Shown here one piece after another: positions 1 to 11,099 of a stretch of 64,000 nucleotides of DNA. How positions within the stretch are numbered: position 1 is the stretch's first letter; each line of letters starts with the position of its first letter. Source of the stretch: CALGLS01 sp965222105 (GTDB lineage: Bacteria > Bacteroidota > Bacteroidia > Chitinophagales > Saprospiraceae). The notes below the pieces were generated by a model. The model was not told the DNA's origin, did not search any database, and saw only the letters and a list, made by a program, of their open reading frames with translations. The stretch lies in the NCBI GenBank assembly GCA_965222105.1, contig CBDCTQ010000058.1, forward strand, positions 1-64,000, given 5' to 3'. The position numbers were made by a program, and so were the translations under genes.

Positions 1-1723
1 CCATGGTGATGGGATATTGGGTGGCCATGTCTTCGAGGGAGGGGTCCTGGAAGATGACGTAGGGAGGGAGGTTGTGTTTTTTGGCTACTTGTCGGCGGAG
101 GTCTTTGAGGAGGGTCATCAGGGTTTTATCGAGGACGGCGGTTTTGCCGGAAGGCTCGTAATCTCCTATGCTGCCATCGTCGTAGTTGTGGTTGATGGGG
201 ATGGAAATGGGGGTGGGGTTTTTGATGTATTCCCGTCCTTTATCGGTGAGTTTGAGCAGTCCGTATTGTTCGATATCTTTGTAGATGAGGTTGTTGAGCA
301 GGCCATGCCGGAAAATAGAGAACCAGAAGTTTTCGTCTTTATCTTTGCCGGCGCCGTAACGTTCGAGTTGGTTGTGTTTGTAATCGCGCATGGCTTGCGT
401 GTCTTTGCCGGTGACAAATTCGACGAGTGTTTTGATGCCGTAGTTTTCATTGAGTTGATCGATGGATTCCATACCGATCTGCATTTCTTTGATTACTTTG
501 AGTTTTTCTTTGGGGTGGCGGCAGTTGTCGCACATTTTATTGCAGTTGTCGCTGTCGAAATTTTCGCCGAAGTAGTGTAGTAGAAACCGTCTTCGACAGG
601 AAGCCGTTTCGGTGTAGGCGGTTATTTCCTGCATGAGTTGGGCGCCCATTTCTCGTTCGGCGACGGGTTTGTCGCGGAGGAATTTTTCGAGCCGTTGGAT
701 GTCTTTGTGGGAGTAGAATGCGACGCATCGCCCCTGAAGGCCGTCGCGGCCGGCGCGACCGGTTTCCTGGTAGTAATTTTCGATGCTTTTGGGAATATCG
801 TAATGGATGACGAAGCGGACGTCGGGTTTGTCGATGCCCATTCCGAAGGCGATGGTAGCGACGATGACGTCGACTACTTCCATGAGGAATTCGTCTTGTG
901 TTTTGGAGCGCGTTTTGGCGTCGAGGCCGGCGTGATAGGGAGCGGCTTTGATGTCGTTGACGTTGAGGAATTTGGCTATTTCGGCGGCCGATCGTCGGCT
1001 TTGGACGTAGATGATGCCGGATTCGCCGGGCATCCCTTTGATGATCTTGATGATATTTTTGAGGGTAGTATCTTTTTTGGTTTTGGGGATGATTTCGTAA
1101 TAGAGGTTGTCTCGGTTGAAGGAAGATATGAAGCTGTTGACGGCTTCCATGTTGAGGTTTTTGACAATGTCGGATCGTACCTTTGGGGTAGCGGTGGCGG
1201 TGAGTGCGATGATGGGGATGTTTTTGTCGATGCTGTTGATCATGTCGCGTATGCGGCGGTATTCGGGGCGGAAATCGTGGCCCCACTCGGAGATGCAATG
1301 GGCTTCGTCGACGGCTACAAAGGAGAGGTTGACCTGTTGGAAAAACTCGATGTTTTCGTCTTTGGTGAGGGTTTCGGGGGCGATGAAGAGTAGTTTGGTT
1401 TTTCCGTTGGTGATGTCTTCTTTTACCTTTCGCATTTGGCCTCTGTTGAGAGAGGAGTTGAGGAAGTGGGCTACTTCGTCGTTTTGGCTGTAGCTGCGGA
1501 TGGAGTCGACCTGGTTTTTCATCAGAGCGATGAGCGGGGAGATGACGATAGCGGTACCGTCCATCATCATGGCGGGCAGTTGGTAGCAGAGGGATTTGCC
1601 GCCGCCGGTGGGCATGATGACGAAGGTGTCTTTGCCTTCGAGGACGCTTTTGATGATGGGCTCCTGGTTGCCTTTAAAATTATCGAATCCGAAATGTTGA
1701 TGTAAAGCGGCGTGGAGGATTGG
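1..1723 (-). CDS. recQ: ATP-dependent DNA helicase RecQ (C-terminus cut by window edge)
   Basis: 3'-5' superfamily 2 DNA helicase acting in recombination and replication-fork repair. Reading leftwards from about 1723, the protein shows helicase motif I (MPTGGGKSLCYQLPA), the DEAH box (VAVDEAHCISEWGHDFRPEY), motif VI (QETGRAGRDG) and the zinc-binding cysteines of the RecQ-C-terminal region (CRRRFLLHYFGE, then CDNC). The winged-helix part follows and the frame is still open at base 1, so any HRDC domain lies outside. About 574 codons are visible. The start is unclear: the helicase frame is closed by TAA at 1724-1726 and has no ATG, GTG or TTG before the conserved HFGFDNFKGNQEP segment. A good ATG at 1735-1737 is out of frame by one base, which suggests a one-base loss at the N-terminus or an atypical start. 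Family assignment is secure. Confidence 0.93.
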
Positions 1724-1939
1724 TTAGTTGTGACCATTTTTTGAGAGTTCAATCTTTTTATATTACATCCGATCATAACCAAACAATGGCAGCGATGCGG
1801 AATAATTGTTTATGGATAGTAAGACCTTTTTATGAAAATATAATTTGCTGCAAACGGGCAGCTTTGGTATCGGTTGATAAAGACGTTGCAAAAGCGAAAA
1901 TATTGTCGGAGCATCGTAAGAATCGCTTTGTCAATTTAA

Positions 1940-2002
1940 TAGACATTATGAATGGATTTTTTGTATAGCAACTGAATAGCAATTTTTTGTTCATTATGTC
2001 TA
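1940..2002 (-). mobile_element. MITE-like element copy A (short, nearly only terminal repeats)
   Basis: A 63-bp palindromic element that begins TAGACATTATGAATGG and ends TTCATTATGTCTA. It carries the same terminal inverted repeats as the longer copies at 30119, 41134 and 46564, but in reverse orientation and with the whole interior missing: the right-end repeat with its CAACTGAA inner edge is followed almost directly by the opposite terminus. It looks like an internal-deletion derivative. Both ends carry TA, as in insertions by IS630/mariner-type transposases. Confidence 0.7.
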
Positions 2003-2156
2003 ATAACTTAAAAGTAAATAAAAATTTTCGTAAACCAATATAAAAACCCGTTAAAGTTTGTTCATTTTTATAAAAAACAAAGCGCAATGATGGTTCTTGA
2101 ATATCAGTCGGCGAATGCGGAGTGAATAATGTCGTACCTTTCGGGCAGCGTTAATC

Positions 2157-2281
2157 TAGACAATATTTACAAAAATTTTCTGTGCAGCCTGAATGCCCCT
2201 GCCTGGCCGCCAGGCAAGGCTCGTCCCGAAAGCATTCGGGACTCTTCAGTTGCTACACAAAAAATCTGTGCATAATGTCTA
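2157..2281 (+). mobile_element. MITE-like element copy B (diverged, upstream of kdsD)
   Basis: A 125-bp diverged copy. The left end reads TAGACAATATTTACAAAAAT and leads into GTGCAGCCTGAATGCC; the right end reads CTTCAGTTGCTACACAAAAA and closes with CATAATGTCTA. The interior has been replaced by two short palindromes, GCCTGGCCGCCAGGC (2201-2215) and TCCCGAAAGCATTCGGGA (2224-2241), both of which recur elsewhere in the window. It ends 31 bases before the likely GTG start of kdsD, so it forms part of that gene's leader or promoter region. Confidence 0.65.
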
Positions 2282-2312
2282 TTTTTTGGGCCGTCAAAAA
2301 TATAAAAAAATT

Positions 2313-3286
2313 GTGAAAAACAAAAAGAAAATTCAGTCAATTGCCCGCCAAACTTTAACTATTGAAACAGAGACAGTTGCAGCACTTCATAAAAGCATTG
2401 ATGATGATTTTGTCGATTGTATAGAAGCCATTCTTAATACCAATGGGAGAGTAATTGTGACAGGGATAGGCAAGAGCGCCATCGTCGGTCAAAAGACCGC
2501 GGCCACTTTCAACTCTACCGGTACCCCTGCTATTTTTATGCATGCCGCCGATGCCGTTCACGGCGATCTGGGCATGATCCAACCCGCCGACATCGTTTTG
2601 TGCATCTCTAAAAGTGGCCTTACTGCCGAAGTAAAAGTGTTGGTGCCGTTGGTGCGTAACCTCGGCAACCCCATCATCGGAATGGTAGGCAACCGGCAAT
2701 TCTTACCTGGGTAAACAAGCCAACTGGATACTCCCACACCCCCGTGCCCCGCGAAGCCGACCCCAACAACCTGGCCCCTACGGCCAGCACCACCGCTCAG
2801 ATGGTCATGGGCGATGTGGTAGCCGTCACCCTGCTGGCCATGCGTGGTTTTACCTCTGCCGACTTTGCCCGCTTTCATCCGGGAGGCACACTGGGCAAAC
2901 AGTTGTATTTGCGCGTAAGCGATATTTTTCCCAACAATGAATTGCCGAAAGTTCTTCCCTCTACCGGATTGCGTGACATCATCCTGGAAATGACTTCCAA
3001 AAGACTCGGTGCAGCCGTAGTGGCCGACAAACACAATCAGGTAATAGGCATCGTGACCGATGGCGACCTCCGCCGGATGCTCCAAAAAAATTCCCACCTA
3101 CATTCGCTCACCGCAGCCGACATTATGACGCTCAACCCCAAAACCGTCGACCGGGACGAACTCGCCGCAAAGGCCTTGTTTTTGATGCGTCAACACAGCA
3201 TTACCCAACTGGTGGTAACCGGCCAGAATAAGGAGTATCTGGGCATCGTCCATCTCCACGATTTGATCCGGGAAGGGGTGGTTTAA
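2313..3286 (+). pseudogene. kdsD: Arabinose-5-phosphate isomerase KdsD/KpsF with two frameshifts
   Basis: KdsD converts ribulose-5-phosphate to arabinose-5-phosphate for Kdo synthesis (LPS core). The first part (2313-2702) is the SIS domain, with GIGKSAIVGQKTAATFNSTG and HGDLGMI. The second part (from about 2735) continues the SIS domain (PNNLAPTASTTAQMVMGD, then FHPGGTLGKQLYLRV) and adds two CBS repeats (IGIVTDGDLRRML; ITQLVVTG to the C-terminal LIREGVV). The linking segment SYLGKQANWIL lies in a third frame, so two extra bases are needed, one near 2691-2703 and one near 2731-2740. Start chosen: GTG at 2313, giving a normal N-terminus; upstream codons come from MITE copy B. Either a real double-frameshift pseudogene or two nearby sequence errors; the coding sense is otherwise perfectly kept, which favours errors or very recent damage. 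Confidence 0.82.
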
Positions 3287-3479
3287 TCATTTGAAAACAG
3301 CAATTCTGCTCTATGGCATTGAAATTGTATTCCGATTACTCTAAACACCATACTAAAAGTCTAATTTGTATAGCCAACCGTAAGATTCCTCCCATTTTTA
3401 CAATTTTTTACCATGCTTTTTTTGTGTCGATGACAAGAGAAAGGAATTACGCCTTTGAGTGGGAATTTAAAGCAACATT

Positions 3480-6400
3480 TTGAACAAAAGAATATACACG
3501 ACAGCACTAATCCTCATCCAACTTGTCGTTGCAGGCTGGGCTCCCGGCCCAAAATGTAACGAACGGTTGTTCGGCTGGAAACTTTGGCATCGATGCTGAC
3601 GTCAATGCCAATGGCTCCCAATTCGGCAATGCCGTTGGGACGCCCGATACCGACGACTGGTTTTCCGACCCATCCGTATATAATGGCAACGGCCTGGCCG
3701 TCATTGATACGACGGGGGCCTACTCCCTGTCACAACAGCTTCAAAACAACAACAATATCAGTTTTCTGAGGCGCATGTCGGCACCGCTTAACACCGTGAT
3801 CAATGGCACTCGCTGGCTCGATGCCGTTTATTCAAGAGATTATTTCAGCAAAAGTGGCAGCCGAGATACCACCGCATATAGTGGCGGCAATAAAAACGGT
3901 GACGACCCCAACGACTGGACGGTTACCTACTCTGGTATTCCCGATAAAGCCGACTTGCTCGACTGTTTTGTTCACATCCGAAGAGAGGGGCCCCTTTTGG
4001 AAGACCCGCTTTGGCTGATATCGGGATTCTCGAGGATCGGCAACAGCGGGACCAGCTATTTCGACACCGAAATCTATGCCGATGAGTTTTTCTACGCACC
4101 CGGCACAGGGTTTTACTCCGCTGGTATTCATGGCGGACATACGGCCTGGCAATTCAATCCTGACGGCTCCATAAATGCAGTTGGGGATCTGTCTATTTCA
4201 GTGGTGTTTGGCGGAAGCGTGCCTACCATAGAGGTACGCATTTGGGTTTCCCAAAATGACTTCAACAATGCATCCCCACAAAATTTTTCATTTGGTTCTC
4301 AATTCGATGGCGATACCTATGGCTACGGCGATGTAGTGCTTTTAAGCAGCCAATACAATTGCGGACTGTCCAATATCAACCCGGGAGGCAACACACCTGG
4401 CCCCCCCTGGGGAACGATTAACAGTAGTAAGAATTATACTACGGACTACGATGCGGAACAATTCCTGGAGGTCGGGCTCAACTTGACGTCTATTGGACTA
4501 GACCCTTTTCTGTACTCCAACAATATTTGTGAAGTGCCTTTCCAATCCGTTTTGTTCAAATCGCGGACATCGGGGTCTTTCTCTTCCAGCCTTGCCGATT
4601 TTCTGGGGCCCTACTCCTTTTGGCAGCTCCCGCCTGTTGAAGCTACTGCATTGGGCGATACCCTCACCTGCCTCCAACAAACGATTGTTTTGGAAGCAGC
4701 CAATGCAGATGAACTCGGATTTTATCAATGGACCACTCCCGATGGCAACATCGTCAGCAATCCTGATTCAAGCCATATTCTCATCGACCAGCCCGGTACT
4801 TATATTCTTTTTGGCGCTCCATTCGAGGGATGCCTGGGCGGCTACGATAGCATTTATATACCCATTGACACGATCGTGCCTCCCGTTTTCACAAATGGCA
4901 ATATCATCTGGGATTGCAACATCCCGGTGACCATTGCAGGAGGGCCGACCGGCCAACTTTACAATTGGAGCGGCCCTGGAGGCTTCAGCTCTTCGGTGCA
5001 AAACCCACTGGTTTCCTTGCCCGGCGATTATAATCTGATCGTCACCGATGCCTCCAGCGGTTGTATGTCCGACCCGCTGTCAACCAATGCCATAGCAACC
5101 GTTCTGGCAGAGCCCTGCGAAGAAGACGATTATATTACACTCCCGGAAGACGGTTCCACTACCTTCGATGTGTTGGCGAATGATTCCGATCCCGATAACA
5201 ACATCGATCCCGGTTCGGTGATCATCCTCAACGGCCCAACAAACGGCTCGATCGTCAACGACAATGGCGTGATAACCTACATTCCCAACGCCGAGTACAA
5301 TGGTCCGGACTCGCTCGACTACATCGTATGCGATACCGATAATCTTTGCGATACGGCAACGGTCTTTATCACCGTATTGCCCGTTTGCGACCTGTTGGAC
5401 GTCGGCATCGTACTCACCTGCGATGATAACAGCACCGGCCTCCTTTCCGACGATTTGTATTCCTTTACCCTCAATCCGGTTGGCGACGATCTTGGAGCCA
5501 GTTATTCCATTTCCGGTGACATCATCGCATCCGGTTTGGCATACGGAGCCCCCTCTGCTCCATTCGGTCCTTTTTTGATTGCGGATGGGGAAAGGACGTT
5601 TACGCTTACCGACGGCCAGGACGGCACTTGTCAGTTGGTGGATGTAGTAGTGGTACCCCCTGCCCCCTGCTCTGTCTGTGATGTGGTGATCGACACGGTG
5701 GTCTTTACCGATCTGACGGCCTGCCAGGTGATCGACGGCACCATTGCCATTACGGCATCGAGTACCTATCCGATAGAATACAGCATTGACGGCGGCGCCA
5801 CCTGGAGTTCCAATCCGGTGTTTACCAATTTGGGGGCGGCCAGTTATTATGTTCAGGTCCAAAATGTCGATGGCAGTTGCAATGTGGCCTACAATGTTTC
5901 CCCGATCAATTTGAACGAACCCAACGGTCCGGTTATCACGGGGTCCTCCGTCAGTAATCCAAGCTGCCCTGTCGGTACCAGCGATGGCAGCATCACCATT
6001 CACGCCGTGGTGGCCGGCAGCGCCCTGGAATACAGCATCGACAATGGAGCTACGTATCAACTGGATTCGGTGTTCCCAAATCTTCCTCCGGGCGGATACA
6101 ACGTATTGGTCAGAAACATCGTGGGCGGATGCGAATCCGTTTATATCAATAATGCCGTCAACCTGTTGCCTCCCGATTGTCCGGAGATCTGCGACGACGG
6201 AATCGACAATGATGGCGATGGCCTGACCGACTGTGCCGACCCCGATTGCAGCATCAATCTGACAATAGACCTGCTCTCTGATTTTAATGGCTTTCCAGTG
6301 AGTTGTTTTGGCGCCTCCGATGGGGTCGCACAGGCAATACCTGGGGGAGGTACCGCCCCTTTTGGTTTTCAATGGGATGACCCTGTTGGCCAGACGTCTG

Positions 6401-9400
6401 CTACAGCAGTTGGACTGACGGCGGGCACCTACACCGTGATCGCTTCCGACGTTTACGGTTGTTCGGATACCTCCAACATTATACTTACAGAGCCTCAGCC
6501 GCTGACCGACTCCATCAGCCTCAGCGATTACAATGGCGTGGCCATAGGTTGCGTTGGAGGCAATGACGGAATAGCTACTGTTTTTCCGGCAGGGGGTGTA
6601 GCGCCTTATAGCTTCGTGTGGAGCGATCCGGCTGGCCAGACCGCCGCCACCGCTTCTAACTTGTCGGCAGGAAATTATTCTGTGACCATTACCGACGAAA
6701 ACAATTGTCAGCATATATCCAACACAACGCTTACGGAGCCAGCAGCACCTTTGTCGGCCAGCGCCCTACCTACGGATGTATCCTGCGCCGGTGCTGCCGA
6801 TGGTTCGATTGATCTGGTGGTAGGCGGTGGCACAGCCGACTATACTTATCTCTGGAACAACGGGGCTACCACCGAAGATATTTTCAACATGGGGCCCGAT
6901 ACTTTTGGGGTAACCATAACGGATGTCAATAATTGCACGGCCACTACCTCTGCCATTATTACCGAACCCGATTCTATTGATATTTCCATAAATACGATCA
7001 TAACGAGTACCTGCGTGGCTGCTGATGGTTCGATCATTGTAACAGCGACGGGCGGCTCGGACAATTTTGAATACAGCATCGACAGCCTCAACTGGCAGAC
7101 AGATAATGGTTTTTACAATTTGCCGGAAGGCAGCTACATCATTTACGTGCGCAACGACGACGGTTCTTGTCCGACGGCCTACCTGGGCAACCCCGTTGTT
7201 TTTGAAGCACCAAACCCGCCGGTGGTGACCAATGCCGTTTCGGAAGTGAGTTGTTATGGTTTTGCTGATGGAGAGGCAGCCATTGTTCCCGTTTCCGGAA
7301 ATATGCCGTTCGACTATCTTTGGCCCGACGGTCAAATGACGGATACAGTGAGTGAGTTGTCGGCTGGTCTCTACCTGGTGACAGTAACCGATACCGACGG
7401 GTGTACGCTGGTAGATACCGTGGTGGTATCGCAGCCTGATAGTTTGACCTTTACCCTGTTTGTGACCGATCCGACGGATTGTGCCAATGAAGACGGGTTG
7501 ATCGTCGTATTGGCCGAAGGGGGAACAGGGATATACGAATACAGCCTGGATGGCATCGACTGGCAAACCAGCAACAACTTCAAATTTTTGGGAGTGGGCA
7601 CCTACGATGTATATGTGAGAAACAGAGACGGAAGCTGTCCGTCCAACCCGTTGACAGTGGTGTTGACGGCTCCAACGCAAGCCCCTTGTCCGATAACGGT
7701 GCCGAATCTTCCGCCTTTTGAAACGCAGATCCGAACGGCCACTGTGCTGACCAATAACGACAATTGCGGCGATGGGATCAATTGGACGGGGCTTGGAAAT
7801 GCCGACAGTTCTGACGACAATTACGCCGTTGTGGACATGCCTAAAAACAACGAGTCTTCCTGTCTCATGCTTTCAGGCTTTGATTTTGACGTTCCGGCCA
7901 CTGCTGTTATTACCGGAATCACGGTTAATGTAGAAGGCCATTACGAGGGTACGATGGAAGTGTCGGATCTCAGTGTACGACTGATAAATACTTCTGGTCA
8001 GGTGGTTGGCGAGAATAAAGGATTACATCTATGGAATTTAAACACCGACGATAACTGGTCGTATGGAAGCGGTACCGACCTTTGGGAATCCAATTTTACG
8101 GTGGCAGATATCAATGATCCCGTATTTGGCGTTTCCCTTCAGGTGGCAGCAGCAAACGGCCCGGGTTCCCCAGCAACCAACCGTGGGATAGCCTATATCG
8201 ACGAGGTGACAGTGGTGGTACAATATCAACCCATTCTTCAGGTTTGTCACGACGATGCGTCGCAGGTATTCAACGCCTTGGCAGTGAGCGGAACAGCCGA
8301 CTATAATTGGACCGCACCTCCCGGGGTGGTGATCGTTGAAGGCCAGGGCTCCCCCGAAATAACCGTTGATTTCGATAGTTTGGCTGCTGGCATTTATCAG
8401 ATATGTGTTGCAGCAACGGATGATGATCCGCAGTGTATCACTTCGGAAATGTGTTGTTATGACTTTGAAGTGTTGTCTTGTATTGAAGATTGTACCAACG
8501 GCGTTGACGATGATGGCGATGGCCTGGTGGATTGTGACGATGAGGATTGCCAGCCATTTATCGATGAGGTGATCCTGGTACCTGTTTCCAATTGCGACAA
8601 CAACGATGCAGATATCTGGATTTCAGCTTTGGGCCAACCATTGGAGTACAGCATCGATGGCGGGGTGACTTGGCAGGATAGTGCGGGATTCGATTCCCTG
8701 TCGGCAGATACCTTTTTTGTCGTGGTCAGGAATGCATTGACACAGTGTCAAAGCAGTTTTTTGCAAAATCCGGTAGTCATCGACGCAAAAGCCCCTCCTT
8801 CGATCAGTGATCTGCTGGCAATACCGCCAACGGATTGTTTTGTTACGGATGGCAGCATATCCATAACAGCGATCAACAACGACACGGCAGCCCTCCGGTA
8901 CAGCATTGACGGAGGCATCAACTGGCAGACCGATCCGTCTTTCTATCAATTGGATACCGGCATCTATCAAGTGGTCATCCAAAATGTGGGCATGGCTACC
9001 TGTGCCGATACAATGTCGGTTGGGTTGGTCGGGCCGGTCAGTTGTATCGATACGATCTATCTTACCCTTCATGAAAATACGACCTTGGACACCTGCCTGA
9101 ATGATTTTGTTGAATTGCCGGGAGTTATTTCCAGTGTCGAATTTTGTGCTCCGACCGATAGTGTGGCTCTATTCTTTGAAGACCCGGCACCTTGTATTTC
9201 CGTCGAAGGGATTGACGGTTTTCTGGGAACAGAAACGGACTGCATTGTATTTTGCGACAGCGATCAAAATTGCGATACGGTGATCGTGGTGACGACGATC
9301 ACTCCAGTCATCATATTGCCCATTGCCAATGAAGATTGTACAGTGACCACCATCAATTCTGGCGTAGAAATAGCTCCATTGACCAATGACCTGCTCAATG

Positions 9401-9843
9401 GAACGTTGGTGGATTTTGGTACCGTGACCGAGCCGGGAATGGGATCAATTGTACTGGACGATCAATTGTACTTTTATATGCCGGAGGCAGAACTATGCGG
9501 CGTCACCGATACCTTCACCTATTTCATCGACAATGGTATGGGGGCCGACACCAGTTTTGTCTGCATCGAAATACAATGTGAGGATATTGTTATCAATAAT
9601 GGGTTTTCGCCCAATGGCGACGGCGTCAACGATGTATTTTACATCGACAATATCCAGTACTACCCCGGCAACGAACTGGTGATCTACAACCGTTGGGGCA
9701 ATGAGGTGGCCGCTTTCCACGACTATCAGAATGACTGGGATGGCTCCTGGAAAAATAAAAAGCTACCCGATGGCGTTTATTTTTACATTCTCTCCCTGCC
9801 GGATGGGCGGGAATATTCGGGACATCTGGTGTTGTTCAATTAA
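3480..9843 (+). CDS. Giant SprB-repeat surface protein with gliding-motility C-terminal domain (T9SS cargo)
   Basis: Exported adhesin-like protein of about 2,120 residues. From codon 3523 it reads: unique region (to about residue 365), Ig/PKD-like part, a cadherin-like Big_9-type domain (about 531-615, TFDVLANDSDPDNN), repeats of the form EYSIDGGxTW, a DDGIDNDGDGLTDCADPDC motif (about 888, with a second similar one near 1654), four SprB repeats (about 920-1300, SCFGASDG type), a jelly-roll-like region (about 1390-1570), and a C-terminal T9SS type B / gliding-associated domain (about 2023-2106, NNGFSPNGDGVNDVF). The signal peptide MNKRIYTTALILIQ is encoded from TTG 3480 in a different frame from the body (LSLQAGLPA-QN); one extra base in 3511-3525 separates them. 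Probable role: cell-surface adhesion or gliding, attached by the T9SS. The stop overlaps the end of the convergent GT9 gene. Confidence 0.88.
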
Positions 9844-11099
9844 TTGTCTGCCCGGTTTACCGTCCCAACGGTAAAGGACCTGCCCTCATCGTCCACTTCA
9901 AATACAATGTCGCCCGCATTCGTTTTTCCGGAAGGGGGTGTTTTTTCCAACATTGCAATTACATTGTTGAAAACGGTCGTTACGGCGATGGTCTTCATGC
10001 ACAGGTTGTTGCCCCGGCAAGGGGGGATGGCAAATTCGTGGACACAGGGACTGCAATAGAGATTGGCGTAGATGACGGCGGTGTTAGCGTGGCGGCCGTA
10101 TTGCTCCGGCGAGCAGGGGCCAAACAAGGCAACGGTGGGAGTGCGGGTAGCAAAGGCGATGTGCATAGGGCCGGTGTCGTTTGTGATGAGCAGCGAGGCG
10201 TGAGCGATCAAGCCGATGAGTTGGGGGATCGATGTTTTTCCGGCAACGGAGTATATCCTTGCCGGAAGGGCGACCCTACTGACGATGTCATCAACATACG
10301 CTGCTTCGGAAGGGGCGCCGACCAGTAGTATTTGGTAGTCGGGGAGTTGTTCGTACAAGAGGTTAATGAGCATCTTAAACCGGTCTGCGGGCCACCGCCG
10401 TTCGATGCGCAGGTCGGAAGCATTGGGATTGAGGAGGAGATATCGGTCGGCGGTGGGGGAGAGGGTTGCTCCGTTTTGTAATTGTATTGTTGAAACTTCC
10501 CCTTTGAGCGATGAGAGTTCACGGATCAGGGGTTGGCATTGAAGCAGGCGGGCAAACTGAAGGTAGGTCTCGGAGATGGCGCTTCGGGTGTTGTAGTACA
10601 TCATGTGGGTGTAGTTGCCCATGCGGTAGTGTTTGGAGTTGAGATAGAATCCCATGCGGTTGGTGGCAAGACTGACAATCGTCATCAGGGTGCTGAAGTT
10701 GGAATAGACCTCCAGGTCGATGAGAATTTCGATGCGGGCTGCGATCAGTTTTCTGCAAAAGGGAAAGAAAGATCGCAATAATGCAAACATATTGTTATCA
10801 TTGAGCAGAATTACCTCATCGATTTCGGGGAGGAGGCGGAGGATGGCTGCGTTGGCTGTCGAGCTGATGTAGACGATCTTTGCCTCCGGGTAGCTGGCTC
10901 TCAGGGTGCGCAGCAAGGGAGTGGATTGGAGGATGCTACCCATGCCTTTGTATTTGCATATGGCCAGCACTTTGAAGTCTTTGTCGAGGCGGTGGTCGAT
11001 GCGCAGCAGCTTGCCGGCGAGGATGACGAGGAGGTTGATCGCCTTTACAGCAAAACCGATAAGGTATTCGTCGAGCCATATTTTAGTGCGGGTCTTCAT
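9840..11099 (-). CDS. Glycosyltransferase family 9 (heptosyltransferase-like)
   Basis: 419-residue GT-B glycosyltransferase of the ADP-heptose:LPS heptosyltransferase family, expected at the inner face of the cytoplasmic membrane. The N-terminal domain opens with the nucleotide-sugar fold (FKVLAICKYKGMGSILQSTP); the C-terminal domain carries the family signatures LLLNPNASDLRIERRWP and TNDTGPMHIAFATRTPTVAL followed by FGPCSPEQYG. Length and both signatures fit the family; the actual donor and acceptor cannot be told. Its start overlaps the end of the upstream membrane-protein gene by 17 bases, so the two are probably co-transcribed and coupled. Its end overlaps the stop of the convergent SprB-repeat gene by four bases, leaving no room for a terminator between them. 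Confidence 0.9.
   Translation of the reverse strand: MKTRTKIWLDEYLIGFAVKAINLLVILAGKLLRIDHRLDKDFKVLAICKYKGMGSILQSTPLLRTLRASYPEAKIVYISSTANAAILRLLPEIDEVILLNDNNMFALLRSFFPFCRKLIAARIEILIDLEVYSNFSTLMTIVSLATNRMGFYLNSKHYRMGNYTHMMYYNTRSAISETYLQFARLLQCQPLIRELSSLKGEVSTIQLQNGATLSPTADRYLLLNPNASDLRIERRWPADRFKMLINLLYEQLPDYQILLVGAPSEAAYVDDIVSRVALPARIYSVAGKTSIPQLIGLIAHASLLITNDTGPMHIAFATRTPTVALFGPCSPEQYGRHANTAVIYANLYCSPCVHEFAIPPCRGNNLCMKTIAVTTVFNNVIAMLEKTPPSGKTNAGDIVFEVDDEGRSFTVGTVNRADN

Larger units (their letters stand above)
1738..2312. other. Intergenic region between recQ and kdsD with two MITE copies
   Basis: This 575-base stretch separates two divergently read genes and must hold both promoters. It contains MITE copy A (1940-2002) and copy B (2157-2281). 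Short open frames here do not resemble proteins. The remainder is AT-rich and shows no other feature that I can name. Confidence 0.6.

Noticed and set aside
638..1393. Long open frame on the plus strand opposite recQ
   Set aside because: It is the mirror of the helicase frame; the minus strand carries the full set of RecQ motifs.
5080..6714. 544-codon minus-strand frame across the SprB-repeat gene
   Set aside because: Low-complexity mirror of the repeat protein; no start signals or family.
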